Assembly (NCBI RefSeq): GCF_024199795.1
Contig: NZ_JANADK010000001.1
Span: 2,170,001 to 2,234,000 of the forward strand
Direction of reading: 5' to 3'
DNA length: 64,000 bases
Origin: Bradyrhizobium sp. CCGB01
GTDB taxonomy: Bacteria; Pseudomonadota; Alphaproteobacteria; Rhizobiales; Xanthobacteraceae
A model generated the notes under the pieces. That model saw nothing but the letters and a program-made list of their open reading frames with translations, was not told where the DNA came from and made no database searches. Made by a program: the position numbers and the translations under genes. Numbering within the stretch: position 1 is the stretch's first letter; the number at the start of each line of letters is the position of its first letter. Shown here piece after piece: positions 24,547 to 33,361 of this stretch.

Positions 24547-24634
24547 CCGTCATCGCGAGCGCAGCGAAGCAATCCAGAATTCCTCCGCGGAGACAGTCTG
24601 GATTGCTTCATCGCTTCGCTCCTCGCAATGACGG
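24547..24634. repeat. palindromic intergenic repeat, second copy
   Basis: Left arm from 24547 (CCGTCATCGCGAGCGCAGCG then AAGCAATCCA) and right arm ending at 24634 (TGGATTGCTTCATCGCTTCG then CTCCTCGCAATGACGG) pair imperfectly. It is the sister of the element at 15037-15116 and lies just upstream of the YbaK gene, which begins 16 bases later. Confidence 0.7.
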
Positions 24635-24649
24635 TGCTACATATCGCGC

Positions 24650-25123
24650 ATGTCCAAAGCCACCCCTGCCACGCGCGCGCTCGCGGCCGCCGGCGTTGCC
24701 TTCACCGTCCACACCTACGACTACGATCCTGACGCCGAAAGCATCGGGCTCCAGGCGGCGTCCGCGCTCGGGGAAGATCCGGCGCGCGTGCTGAAGACGC
24801 TGATGGCGCTGGTCGACGGCAAGCCGGTCTGCGTCGTCGTCCCGTCCGACCAGGAAGTATCCATGAAGAAGCTCGCAGCTGCCGCCGGCGGCAAGGCGGC
24901 GCAGATGATGAAGCCGCCGGAAGCCGAGCGCGTCACCGGCTTCAAGGTCGGCGGCATCAGTCCTTTCGGGCAACGGAAACCGGTGTGGACCGTGATCGAG
25001 CAGAGCGCGCTCACGCATGATCGGGTCTATATCAACGGCGGCCAGCGCGGCTTGCAGGTCCGGCTCAAGCCGGACGATGCGCGGGGCGTGTTGAAGGCGG
25101 TCGTTGCTGACGTGATTGCCTGA
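24650..25123 (+). CDS. ybaK: YbaK-type Cys-tRNA(Pro)/Cys-tRNA(Cys) deacylase
   Basis: 157 residues, the normal length. MSKATPATRALAAAGVAFTV and YDYDPDAESIGLQAASALG start the fold, PARVLKTLMALVDGKPVCVV contains the conserved substrate-site lysine, and GFKVGGISPFGQRK is the YbaK glycine loop. It hydrolyses Cys mischarged on tRNA-Pro in the cytoplasm. The catalytic lysine (LKTL) is present. It is preceded immediately by a palindromic repeat and shows no functional link with the formate dehydrogenase genes. Confidence 0.92.
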   Translation: MSKATPATRALAAAGVAFTVHTYDYDPDAESIGLQAASALGEDPARVLKTLMALVDGKPVCVVVPSDQEVSMKKLAAAAGGKAAQMMKPPEAERVTGFKVGGISPFGQRKPVWTVIEQSALTHDRVYINGGQRGLQVRLKPDDARGVLKAVVADVIA

Positions 25124-25147
25124 GCGCCTTGCCTTAGCGTCCCGCCG

Positions 25148-25831
25148 CTATTGCTTCTGCAACAGCTTCAGACGGCAGCGCAGTGCTTCACGAATGTGCG
25201 CGCGGGCGAGTTGTTCCGCCTTGTCGCCGTCGCGGGCGGCGATCGCGTCGATGATGGCCTGATGTTCCCCGTGGCTGGTTGACGGACGGCCGGTTACGGT
25301 GAAGGTGGTGGGACCGAGCAGCGCGATCCAGTCCTGCAGTTCACGCGAGGCATTGTCGAGATAGCGGTTGCGCGCGGCGCGGCAGATGGCTTCGTGGAAG
25401 GCGCGGTTGAGCCTCGCCATCTCGGCGGCGTCGGTTTCGGACGCCTCGACAAACGCCTGCTCGATGTCCCTGAGCGCATCGATCTCTGGTGCCGAGGCAT
25501 GCTCGGCAGCGAGGCGCGCGGCGGCGCCCTCCATGATCTCGCGCATGGCGTAGAGCTCGAGCACCTCGGAAATGTCGAGGTTGCGCACGATCAGCCCGCG
25601 GCCGCCGGCAGGCTCGACGAAGCCGCGGGCCGCGAGACGGCCGAGCGCCTCACGAACCGGCGTGCGGCTGACCTTCAGCCGCTGGGCGACTTCTTCCTCG
25701 CGCAATCGGTCGCCGGCGCGGTAGCTGCCGGCCTGGAGCGCCTCGCAGAGCGAGCGGAACACGGCTTCGCCCAGCGCGACGCCGGCGCCGCGCGCGATCG
25801 ATCCGCCTGTCTTTGCCGGGCGTCTGGCCAT
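25148..25831 (-). CDS. GntR-family regulator, FCD subfamily
   Basis: 227 residues. Residues about 20-85 are the winged helix (LCEALQAGSYRAGDRLREEE, VAQRLKVSRTPVREALGRLA, GFVEPAGGRGLIVRN). Residues about 95-220 are the all-helical FCD effector domain with metal-site His residues (NRAFHEAICRAA, STSHGEHQAIIDAI, REALRCR). FCD regulators usually sense carboxylates. It is divergent from tcuA, and a palindrome typical of this subfamily lies between them, so it likely represses tcuAB in response to tricarballylate, citrate or a related acid (inference). Confidence 0.9.
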   Translation of the reverse strand: MARRPAKTGGSIARGAGVALGEAVFRSLCEALQAGSYRAGDRLREEEVAQRLKVSRTPVREALGRLAARGFVEPAGGRGLIVRNLDISEVLELYAMREIMEGAAARLAAEHASAPEIDALRDIEQAFVEASETDAAEMARLNRAFHEAICRAARNRYLDNASRELQDWIALLGPTTFTVTGRPSTSHGEHQAIIDAIAARDGDKAEQLARAHIREALRCRLKLLQKQ

Positions 25832-25890
25832 GTTCCCTCACGGCGCATCCTGCCCATGCAGAGATGCCGCTTGCACCGCGGATGTATATC

Positions 25891-25902
25891 TTTGTATACA
25901 AA
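25891..25902. promoter_or_regulatory. candidate GntR/FCD operator
   Basis: TTTGTATACAAA, a perfect 12-bp palindrome, lies in the 149-base gap between the divergent gntR and tcuA genes. The TNGTATACNA core is the usual site of FCD-type GntR proteins. It sits 60 bases from the gntR start and 79 from the tcuA start, placed to control both. Confidence 0.65.
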
Positions 25903-25980
25903 AGTACGCAATGGCCGTCCGGATTGATCGGGGCCATCAGCGGCAGAATGTCTCTAACTTCGTCGCATCGGGCAGACGGC

Positions 25981-27372
25981 ATGAGCAGCAAATACGACGT
26001 GCTGGTGATCGGCGGCGGCAACGCGGCGCTGTGCGCGGCGATCTCGGCGCGCCGCGGCGGTGCCTCGGTGCTCGTGCTGGAGGGCGCGCCGAAATTCTAT
26101 CGCGGCGGCAACACGCGCCACACCCGCAACATGCGCTGCGCCCATGACGCGGCGACGGAAATCCTCACTGGCCCCTACACCGAGGAGGAGTTCTGGGAGG
26201 ATCTGCTGCGCGTCACCGGCGGGCAGACCGACGAGGTGCTCGCGCGACACATGATCCGCGAGTCCAAGGACATCCTGAACTGGATCGTGGAGCAGGGCGT
26301 GCGCTGGCAGCCCTCGCTCGGCGGCACGCTGAGCCTTGGCCGCACCAACTCCTTCTTCCTCGGCGGCGGCCGCGCGATGCTCAACGCGCTCTATCTCACC
26401 GCGGAGCGGCTCGGCGTCGACGTCGAATACGACGCCGAAGTCACGGACCTCGTGATCGAGGACGGCATGTTCCTCGCCGCGCGCCTCAAGCGGCCGATCG
26501 GGGGCGAGACCGAGATCCGCGCGACCGCGCTGGTCGCGGCGGCCGGCGGGTTCGAGGCCAACATCGAATGGCTGAAGCAGTATTGGGGCGAGGCCGCCGA
26601 CAATTTCCTGATCCGCGGCACGCCCTATAACCGCGGCTCGATCCTGAAGATGCTGCTCGACAAGGGCGTGCAGGAGGTCGGCGATCCCACGCAATGTCAT
26701 GCGGTGGCAATCGATGCCCGCGCGCCGAAATTCGACGGCGGCATCATCACGCGTCACGACTCCGTCGTGTTCGGCATCGTCGTCAACAAGCACTCGCAGC
26801 GCTTCTATGACGAGGGCGAGGACATCTGGCCGAAGCGCTACGCCATCTGGGGCCGGCTGGTGGCAGCGCAGCCCGACCAGATCGCCTACATCATTTTTGA
26901 TTCAACGGTCGTCACGAGCTTCATGCCGACGCTGTTCCCGCCGATCGCGGGGCAGACGGTCGCCGAGCTCGCCGGCAAGCTCGAACTCGATCCCGCCGCG
27001 CTGGAGAAGACCATCACCCAGTTCAACGCGGCAGTGCGGCCGGGCACCTTCGACCATACCATCCTGGACGACTGCGTGACCGAAGGCATCACGCCGCCCA
27101 AGACGCACTGGGCGAGGCGGATCGAGACGCCGCCCTATCTCGCCTATCCGGTGCGGCCCGGCATCACCTTCACCTATCTCGGCACGCGCGTGAACAAGGA
27201 GGCGCGGATGCTGATGGCAGACGGCAAACCGTCGGCCAACATGTTCGCGGCCGGCGAGATCATGGCGGGCAACGTGCTCGGCAAAGGCTATGCCGCCGGC
27301 ATGGGCATGACCATCGGCAGCGTGTTCGGGCGGATCGCAGGACGGGAAGCGGCGAAACATGCACGGAACTAG
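25981..27372 (+). CDS. tcuA: FAD-dependent tricarballylate dehydrogenase TcuA-like
   Basis: 463 residues. FAD motif YDVLVIGGGNAALCAAISAR at the N-terminus, GNTRHTRNMRCAHD, the fumarate reductase-like fold, and EIMAGNVLGKGYAAGMGMTI near the C-terminus, the FAD-binding end of the succinate dehydrogenase/fumarate reductase flavoprotein family. TcuA oxidises tricarballylate to cis-aconitate in Salmonella; TcuB recycles its flavin. It overlaps tcuB by 14 bases. I chose ATG 25981 because the Rossmann motif starts immediately; ATG 25948 is an in-frame alternative. The real substrate here may differ (citrate-like acids). Confidence 0.88.
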   Translation: MSSKYDVLVIGGGNAALCAAISARRGGASVLVLEGAPKFYRGGNTRHTRNMRCAHDAATEILTGPYTEEEFWEDLLRVTGGQTDEVLARHMIRESKDILNWIVEQGVRWQPSLGGTLSLGRTNSFFLGGGRAMLNALYLTAERLGVDVEYDAEVTDLVIEDGMFLAARLKRPIGGETEIRATALVAAAGGFEANIEWLKQYWGEAADNFLIRGTPYNRGSILKMLLDKGVQEVGDPTQCHAVAIDARAPKFDGGIITRHDSVVFGIVVNKHSQRFYDEGEDIWPKRYAIWGRLVAAQPDQIAYIIFDSTVVTSFMPTLFPPIAGQTVAELAGKLELDPAALEKTITQFNAAVRPGTFDHTILDDCVTEGITPPKTHWARRIETPPYLAYPVRPGITFTYLGTRVNKEARMLMADGKPSANMFAAGEIMAGNVLGKGYAAGMGMTIGSVFGRIAGREAAKHARN

Positions 27373-28465
27373 GATCCTTGACGAGGCCGACCGCCTGATG
27401 ACGGTCTGCAATTCCTGCCGCTACTGCGAAGGTCTGTGCGCGGTGTTTCCGGCCATGGAAATGCGCCGCGCCTTTTCCGACGGCGACCTCAACTACCTCG
27501 CCAACCTCTGCCACTCCTGCGGCGCCTGCTACGTCGACTGCCAGTTCTCGCCGCCGCACGAGTTCAATGTCAACGTCCCGAAGACGCTCGCGGTGGCGCG
27601 CGCCGAGTCCTATGCGGCCTATGCCTGGCCGGGTGCGCTGTCCGGCGCCTTCGCGCGCAACGGCCTCGTCATCAGCATCATTGCTGCGCTCAGCATGGCC
27701 GCCTTCATCCTCGGTTTCGCCGCCTTGAATGACCGCAGCGTGCTGTTCGGCGTGCACACCGGGCCTGGCGCGTTCTACAAGCTGATGCCGCACAACGCGA
27801 TGGCTGCGCTCTTCAGCGCAGCGTTCCTCTATGCGGTGCTCGCGCTGGTCATGAGCGTGCGCGCGTTCTGGCGCGACATCGGTACGCCGATCGGCGGACG
27901 CGCCGACGGTGGCTCCATCTTCCAGGCGATCCGCGACGCCGGCGAACTGCGCTATCTCCATGGCGGCGGCGTCGGCTGCTACAACGAGGACGACAAGCCG
28001 ACCGACCGGCGCAAGTTTTTTCATCACCTGACGTTTTACGGCTTCCTGCTGTGCTTTGCCGCGACCTCGGTCGCCACGCTGTATCATTATCTCCTGTCCC
28101 GCGAGGCGCCGTATCCCTGGTGGGACGTCCCCGTCGTGCTCGGCACGCTCGGCGGCATCGGCCTCATCGTCGGTCCGATCGGGCTCTTCGTCGCGAAGGC
28201 GCGCCGTGATCCGGCACTGCTCGACGAGAACCGCTACGGCATGGACGTCGGCTTCATCGCCATGCTGTTCCTGACCGGCGTCACGGGTATGCTGCTTCTG
28301 GTGCTGCGCGAGACTGCCGCGATGGGGCCGCTGCTGGCGCTGCATCTCGGCGCGGTGTTCGCGCTGTTCATCACCATGCCCTACGGCAAATTCGTGCACG
28401 GCATCTATCGCTTCGCGGCGCTGGTGCGCTATGCGCAGGAGCGGCGCAGCGAGGCCGGCTCTTGA
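27359..28465 (+). CDS. tcuB: tricarballylate/citrate utilization Fe-S membrane protein TcuB
   Basis: 368 residues. The N-terminal soluble part has two 4Fe-4S ligand sets, CNSCRYCEGLC near residue 17 and CHSCGACYVDC near 51, followed by about six membrane helices with histidines that may bind haem. TcuB passes electrons from reduced TcuA flavin to the quinone pool. It overlaps the end of tcuA, so the two are coupled. No TcuC-type transporter follows. Confidence 0.92.
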   Translation: MHGTRILDEADRLMTVCNSCRYCEGLCAVFPAMEMRRAFSDGDLNYLANLCHSCGACYVDCQFSPPHEFNVNVPKTLAVARAESYAAYAWPGALSGAFARNGLVISIIAALSMAAFILGFAALNDRSVLFGVHTGPGAFYKLMPHNAMAALFSAAFLYAVLALVMSVRAFWRDIGTPIGGRADGGSIFQAIRDAGELRYLHGGGVGCYNEDDKPTDRRKFFHHLTFYGFLLCFAATSVATLYHYLLSREAPYPWWDVPVVLGTLGGIGLIVGPIGLFVAKARRDPALLDENRYGMDVGFIAMLFLTGVTGMLLLVLRETAAMGPLLALHLGAVFALFITMPYGKFVHGIYRFAALVRYAQERRSEAGS

Positions 28466-28537
28466 GGGGCGTGCAGGGCTGACGTATGTCTTGCGCCCGC
28501 TCGCCCAGGAAGCGAATCGCGCAAGGAGCCCGTGCCG

Positions 28538-28696
28538 ATGTACATGTTTCTGCCCTTTCTGCTGGCGCTGGTGGGCTGCGCCTGCGTCTGGCGTTCGCGC
28601 GCGGGGCTGAGCTATGCGCTCTGGAGCACAACAATTGTCGTCATCGTCGCGTGGTTCTTCCACCACGCGACTGATCCGCTCAAATTTTCCTTCTGA
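28538..28696 (+). CDS. DUF5993 small membrane protein
   Basis: A 52-residue protein, MYMFLPFLLALVGCACVWRS followed by a second hydrophobic segment (LWSTTIVVIVAWFFHH) and the ending ATDPLKFSF. Two membrane helices. The WFFHHATDPL tail is the mark of the DUF5993 family, which typically lies next to a DsbB-like gene, as it does here (10 bases upstream of dsbB). A CAAGGAG ribosome site precedes the ATG. Possibly a partner or stabiliser of the DsbB-like protein; function unknown. Confidence 0.75.
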   Translation: MYMFLPFLLALVGCACVWRSRAGLSYALWSTTIVVIVAWFFHHATDPLKFSF

Positions 28697-28706
28697 GGGT
28701 GTCGAG

Positions 28707-29273
28707 ATGAGCACCACAGCGATCAACGAGCAACAACCGGTCGGCGCGGTCCTGAACGTGCTCGGGCTGCTCGGGATCTCGTCGGTCCTGACCGTCGCAT
28801 TCTTTTATCAGCTTGCGCTCGGTGAGTTGCCTTGCCCGCTGTGCCTGCTCCAAAGGGCCGGGTTCATTGCGGTCGGCATGGGGTTCCTGTTCAACATGCG
28901 CCTTGGTGAACGTCCCTCGCACTATGCGATGATCCTCATAGCCAGCCTCGTCACCGGCTTCATCTCGATCCGGCAGGTGTCGCTGCATCTCGCGCCCGGC
29001 GATCCCGGATACGGCTCGACGCTGCTGGGCTTGCATTTCTACACCTGGGCGCTCATCGCGGCGGTCGGGCTCGTCTGCTATGTCGCGCTTGTCTTCGTTC
29101 TGAAGGATGTGACCGGCAAGCGAGAAGGGGACGCACCCCTCAACGGGCCGGCATCTCACGCGGTATTTGCGATCTTCGCCTTGCTGGTCGCCGCAAATCT
29201 GCTGTCCACCGTGCTGGAGTGCGGAGCGGGGCAGTGCGACGACAACCCGGTTCGCTATCTCCTGCTCAGGTGA
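28707..29273 (+). CDS. dsbB: DsbB-like disulfide bond formation protein
   Basis: 188 residues with about five membrane helices. The quinone-side redox pair CPLC is at Cys43/Cys46 after helix 1 and before QRAGF, as in DsbB. The loop where E. coli DsbB carries its second pair has no cysteine; instead CGAGQC lies at the extreme C-terminus (Cys172/Cys177), after a fifth helix that would put it in the periplasm. It should reoxidise a DsbA-like partner using quinone. Forms a two-gene unit with DUF5993. ATG 28707 chosen because the earlier frame is low-complexity. Confidence 0.87.
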   Translation: MSTTAINEQQPVGAVLNVLGLLGISSVLTVAFFYQLALGELPCPLCLLQRAGFIAVGMGFLFNMRLGERPSHYAMILIASLVTGFISIRQVSLHLAPGDPGYGSTLLGLHFYTWALIAAVGLVCYVALVFVLKDVTGKREGDAPLNGPASHAVFAIFALLVAANLLSTVLECGAGQCDDNPVRYLLLR

Positions 29274-29964
29274 GCTGAGCGTTGCGAAAGCGGCCATCGT
29301 GCAGAAAGGCGATTGTCTGCTCGATCGCAACGGTATGGCGGGGCAGTCCGGTATGGGACGCCTTGACGACGATGTGGTCGGCCATGTCGGCCAGTTTCGC
29401 GCTCGCAACCGAGACCCTGCCGTCATTGGGACGGGGCAGAACAAAGGTCGAGGCGATCGGCGCGATGGTGCGACACCCCGCGATGATGCCAACGGGGTAG
29501 TCGGGCGACGGCAGGTCGGCGAGCGCGGGGGCTTGAGCGGTCGTAAGCTGCAGGCCGGCCGGGCCGAAAACGGCGCGGTAGATTGAAATATCCTTCAGCA
29601 GATCGGCGACCTCGCTGCCGCCGTTGGGCGTGCCCAGCATCACGACGCGGCCGAGCCGTGCCGGCCGATGCCTCGAAATATAAACACGCGCGAGCAGCCC
29701 GCCCATGGAATGTGCGACGAAGTGGATCGCGCCGTCGCATTGCGCCGCAAATGCAGCGACTGGCGCGTGGATCTCCTCGGCGAGTGCCTCGATCGGTTTC
29801 TTGCGGCTGGGGTAGTCGAGGTTGAGCGTCGCAAAACCGCGGCGTTGTAGCGCTCGCTCAAGCCGCTTCAGCGTCCAGGAGCCGACCCCGATGCCATGAA
29901 GCAAAGCCACGCCATCGCACCGGGTGTCCGCCGGTGCGATGGCGATGGGTTGGATCTCACGCAA
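29266..29964 (-). CDS. alpha/beta hydrolase, lipase/esterase-like
   Basis: About 232 residues. VALLHGIGVGSWTLKRLERA (oxyanion region), FVAHSMGGLLARVY (nucleophile elbow, G-x-S-x-G variant His-Ser-Met-Gly-Gly), MLGTPNGGSEVADLL, NDGRVSVASAKL (Asp) and the C-terminal SHTGLPRH (His) give a plausible triad. This layout matches small triacylglycerol lipase-type proteins. A TTG at 29964 overlaps the stop of the acyltransferase gene by 8 bases and is my choice; an upstream start at 30018 would add basic residues. Co-transcribed with the acyltransferase/acyl-ACP synthetase, so it may act on lipids or acyl esters. Confidence 0.75.
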   Translation of the reverse strand: MREIQPIAIAPADTRCDGVALLHGIGVGSWTLKRLERALQRRGFATLNLDYPSRKKPIEALAEEIHAPVAAFAAQCDGAIHFVAHSMGGLLARVYISRHRPARLGRVVMLGTPNGGSEVADLLKDISIYRAVFGPAGLQLTTAQAPALADLPSPDYPVGIIAGCRTIAPIASTFVLPRPNDGRVSVASAKLADMADHIVVKASHTGLPRHTVAIEQTIAFLHDGRFRNAQLT

Positions 29965-32900
29965 CCTCGCGCTCCGCCGAGGACGCCTGCTCGCGGGCCA
30001 TCGTCGTTGCGGTGACATAGTCGGTCTTGCCGGTGCCGAGCAGCGGCACCTTGTCGACCACCATGATCGCCGCGGGCACGGTCAGTTCGGACGCGCCGAT
30101 CGCCTTGGCCTGGCCCTGCATTGCGCTGCGTTCGGCGTTCTTCTCCGTCGTCAGCAGCACGATGCGCTCGCCCTTGCGCTGGTCCGGGATCGACACGGCG
30201 ACCGATGCGGCCTGCGGCCACAGCGCGGTTGCAATGCTTTCGACCGCCGACAGCGAGACCATTTCGCCCGCGATCTTGGCGAAGCGCTTGGCGCGGCCCT
30301 TGATGGTGATGAAGCCGGCCGGGTCAATCGCCACGATGTCGCCGGTGTCGTGCCAGCCCTCGGCGAGCGGTTCGAGCACGCCAGGATTTTCGGCCCGCAA
30401 GTATCCGAGCATCACGTTCGGTCCGCGCACCGACAGGCGTCCGCCTTCCTCGATGCCGGGGACCGGGTCGAGCTTGCTTTCCATCAGCGGCGACAGGCGG
30501 CCGACAGTGCCGGGACGGTTGGCCATCGGCGTGTTCATCGCCAGCACCGGCGCCGTCTCGGTGACACCGTAGCCTTCGAGAATGCGGATGCCGTAGCGCT
30601 CCATGAACACCTGCCGGGTGCGATCCTTCACCGCCTCGGCGCCGGCGATCACCAGGCGCAGCGTGCGGAAGTCGTAGGCATGTGCCGAGCGCGCATAGCC
30701 GGTGAGGAAGGTGTCGGTGCCGAACAGGATGGTGGCGCCGGTCTGGTAGATCAGCTCGGGCACGATCCGGTAGTGCAGCGGCGAGGGGTACATGTAGATC
30801 GGAATGCCCGCGAGCATCGGCATCATCATTCCGCCGGTCAGCCCGAAGGAGTGGAACACCGGCAGCACGTTGAACACCTTGTCGTTGGCGTTGGCGTCGA
30901 CCCGCGCCAGCGCCTGCGCTGCGTTGGCGAGGATGTTGCGGTGGGACAGCACCACGCCCTTGGGCGTGCCTTCCGAGCCCGACGTGAACAGCACGACGGC
31001 CGGATCGTTCGCCTGGCGGGTGACGCGCGGCGCGGTGCCGGCCAGCAGGCCCTTGATCTTGTCGGCCGCGCCGATCGAGGCGCGGACATCCTCGAGATAA
31101 ACGACGCGCGCCTCGGCAGAGATCGCGGCCATCAGCTTGTCGAGCTTGCCTTTCTCGATGAAGGCCTTCGAGGTCAGCACGGTCTTGACCTGCGCGGCCT
31201 TCATGGCGGCAAGCACGTTGACCGGTCCGGCCGAGAAGTTGAGCATCGCCGGGACGCGGCCGATGCTCTGCAGCGCCATGAAGACGACGGCGACGCCCGC
31301 GGAATTCGGCAGCAGCACGCCGACATTCTCGCCGATGGAGGTGCCGGTCTCGAGCTTGCGGCTCAGGACCTGCGCGCCGAGGATCAGCTTGCGATAGGTC
31401 AGCTTGGTGCCGAGCGCGTCCTCGATGATGACCTTGCCGGTGTCGCGGTCGCGATAGGCATGTCCGAGCGCTTCGAACAGCGAGTGATCGAGCATGGCGT
31501 TCTTGACCATCGCATCGATCATCACGTCCTGAAGCGCGGCGCCCGCCGCATTGCGGCGCGCCTTGCCCTTCAGGGCCGGATCGACCGGAAGCTTGACCGG
31601 CGGCAGGATCGTGACCGTCACCCGCGGGAACCACGAGCGCTTGATCTGGCTAGAGTTGAGATAGCTGAGATGCGAGCGTTGTGCGCCTTCGATGCGGACG
31701 GGCACGACGACAGCGTCGGCCTTGTCCGCGATCATCGCGGTGCCGTCATAGACCTTCATCAGCGAGCCGGAGACGGTGATGCGTCCTTCCGGGAAGATCA
31801 CCACCGGTTCGCCGGCGGCAACGAGCTTGATCAGGTCGCGCGCGGCCAGCGGCTTGGTCGGGTCCATGGTGTAGTGCTTGACCACGCGAAGGAACGGCTT
31901 GGCCCACCAGGCCTTGGAGATGCCGGTATCCACGGCGAAGCTCGCGTCGATCGGCAGCACGGCGTGCAGCAGCGGGCCGTCGATCAGGCTGACATGGTTG
32001 GGCGCGATCAGCATCCGCGTGCCGGCAGGCGGCAGGTTCTCGAGCCCGCGAACTTCGGTGCGGAACAGCGCACGGAACAGCAGCCCGCCGAAATCGCGCA
32101 CGCCTTCCTTGCCCCATTTCGTCAGCACGAACCAGACCGCGCCGAAGCTTGCGACGCCGAGTCCGAAGAAGATCCAGCCGACATGCAATCCGCCCGCCTG
32201 CAGCAGCGCCACGAACAGCGAGCCGACCACCATGAAGGCGGCCTGCAGCACGTTGCCGGCGGCGATGATGCGGGCGCGCTCATTCGGCGCCGACCACGCT
32301 TGCACGGCGGCAAAGGACGGAACGACGAACAGGCCGCCGCCGAATGCGAAGGCGACGAAGTCGATCAGCATGCGCAGACCCGCGAACGAGGTTGCGAAGT
32401 CGACCGCAGCGATGTTCTGCCCCTTGGCGGTCACGGCGATGGCCCAGGCGAGGTCGAGGCCGGCAAAGCCCATGATGATGGCGCCGATCGGCACCAGTGC
32501 GAGGTTCGGCCGAACGTGGCTGAGGCTGGCCGCGAACAGTGAGCCGATGGCAATGCCGATCGCGAAGATCGCAAGGCAGAGCGTCACCACGCCCTCGGTG
32601 CCACCGACGACCTCCTTGACCAGCGCCGGCAGCAGCGACAGCACGATCGCGCCGACCAGCCAGAACCAGGAGACGATCACGGTGCCGTCCCACAGCCGGT
32701 GGTCGGCGTAGAGCGTTTTGAGCAGGCTGAGCGTCGAGGTCCAGGGATTCGCATCGACGGGCAGATCGGGTGCAGAGGGGGTTGTCTGCGGAATGCGGGA
32801 GGCGAAGGCCCAGGACAACAGGGCCAGCACAACGACGGCCGATGCGACCCAGCCCATATGGGTGGAGCCGGCCACGAACTGGCCGCCGGCGACGGTGCCG

Positions 32901-33361
32901 AGCAGGATGGCCATGAAGGTCGCGCCTTCGACCAGGGCGTTGCCGGTCGCGAGCTCACCGAGCTCGAGCTGGTCCGGCAGCATGGCGTATTTCACCGGGC
33001 CGAACAGGGCGGCGATGGTGCCGAACAGCGCGAGCGCCGTGAACAGCAGCGGCACCGAGTGGAGGAAGAAGCCGGCAGCAGCAAAGCAGGCGGCGAAGAT
33101 CTCGACGAATTTGAGCCGCCTTGCGACGACGGATTTGACGTATTTGTCGGCGAGCTGACCGCCGAGGCCGGACAGGATGAAATAGGGGAAGATGAAGACG
33201 GCGCCTGCGACCGTCACCAGGGCATCGCCATGGCCGGTTGCGGCGCTGTAAAGCAGGATGATGACGAGTGCGTTCTTGAGCACGTTGTCATTGAGCGCCG
33301 AGAAGAATTGCGCCCAGAACAGCGGCGCGAAGCGGCGTGACGACATCAAGTCCCTGATCAT
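29957..33361 (-). CDS. MFS-PlsC-AMP-ligase fusion (Aas-like acyltransferase/acyl-ACP synthetase)
   Basis: 1134 residues in three domains. About 1-400: MFS lysophospholipid transporter (LplT-like) with 12 helices (SALNDNVLKNALVIILLYSA). About 420-620: PlsC acyltransferase with NHVSLIDGPL, the HX4D motif at about residue 455, and FPEGRI. About 640-1134: AMP-binding ligase, P-loop LFTSGSEGTPKGVVLSH near residue 790 and GYGVTETAPVLAMN. In E. coli these activities are split between LplT and Aas; fusions occur in rhizobia. It re-acylates lysophospholipids flipped to the cytoplasmic side. Its lipase-like neighbour downstream fits lipid turnover. Confidence 0.92.
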   Translation of the reverse strand: MIRDLMSSRRFAPLFWAQFFSALNDNVLKNALVIILLYSAATGHGDALVTVAGAVFIFPYFILSGLGGQLADKYVKSVVARRLKFVEIFAACFAAAGFFLHSVPLLFTALALFGTIAALFGPVKYAMLPDQLELGELATGNALVEGATFMAILLGTVAGGQFVAGSTHMGWVASAVVVLALLSWAFASRIPQTTPSAPDLPVDANPWTSTLSLLKTLYADHRLWDGTVIVSWFWLVGAIVLSLLPALVKEVVGGTEGVVTLCLAIFAIGIAIGSLFAASLSHVRPNLALVPIGAIIMGFAGLDLAWAIAVTAKGQNIAAVDFATSFAGLRMLIDFVAFAFGGGLFVVPSFAAVQAWSAPNERARIIAAGNVLQAAFMVVGSLFVALLQAGGLHVGWIFFGLGVASFGAVWFVLTKWGKEGVRDFGGLLFRALFRTEVRGLENLPPAGTRMLIAPNHVSLIDGPLLHAVLPIDASFAVDTGISKAWWAKPFLRVVKHYTMDPTKPLAARDLIKLVAAGEPVVIFPEGRITVSGSLMKVYDGTAMIADKADAVVVPVRIEGAQRSHLSYLNSSQIKRSWFPRVTVTILPPVKLPVDPALKGKARRNAAGAALQDVMIDAMVKNAMLDHSLFEALGHAYRDRDTGKVIIEDALGTKLTYRKLILGAQVLSRKLETGTSIGENVGVLLPNSAGVAVVFMALQSIGRVPAMLNFSAGPVNVLAAMKAAQVKTVLTSKAFIEKGKLDKLMAAISAEARVVYLEDVRASIGAADKIKGLLAGTAPRVTRQANDPAVVLFTSGSEGTPKGVVLSHRNILANAAQALARVDANANDKVFNVLPVFHSFGLTGGMMMPMLAGIPIYMYPSPLHYRIVPELIYQTGATILFGTDTFLTGYARSAHAYDFRTLRLVIAGAEAVKDRTRQVFMERYGIRILEGYGVTETAPVLAMNTPMANRPGTVGRLSPLMESKLDPVPGIEEGGRLSVRGPNVMLGYLRAENPGVLEPLAEGWHDTGDIVAIDPAGFITIKGRAKRFAKIAGEMVSLSAVESIATALWPQAASVAVSIPDQRKGERIVLLTTEKNAERSAMQGQAKAIGASELTVPAAIMVVDKVPLLGTGKTDYVTATTMAREQASSAEREVA

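Noticed and set aside
24391..24634. CRISPR-like array
   Set aside because: The repeats are inverted and of two different kinds, with no regular spacer unit.
29924..32542. An 872-codon open frame on the plus strand
   Set aside because: It lies opposite the MFS-PlsC-ligase gene, and its translation (His/Asp/Arg-rich repeats) has no recognisable motif.
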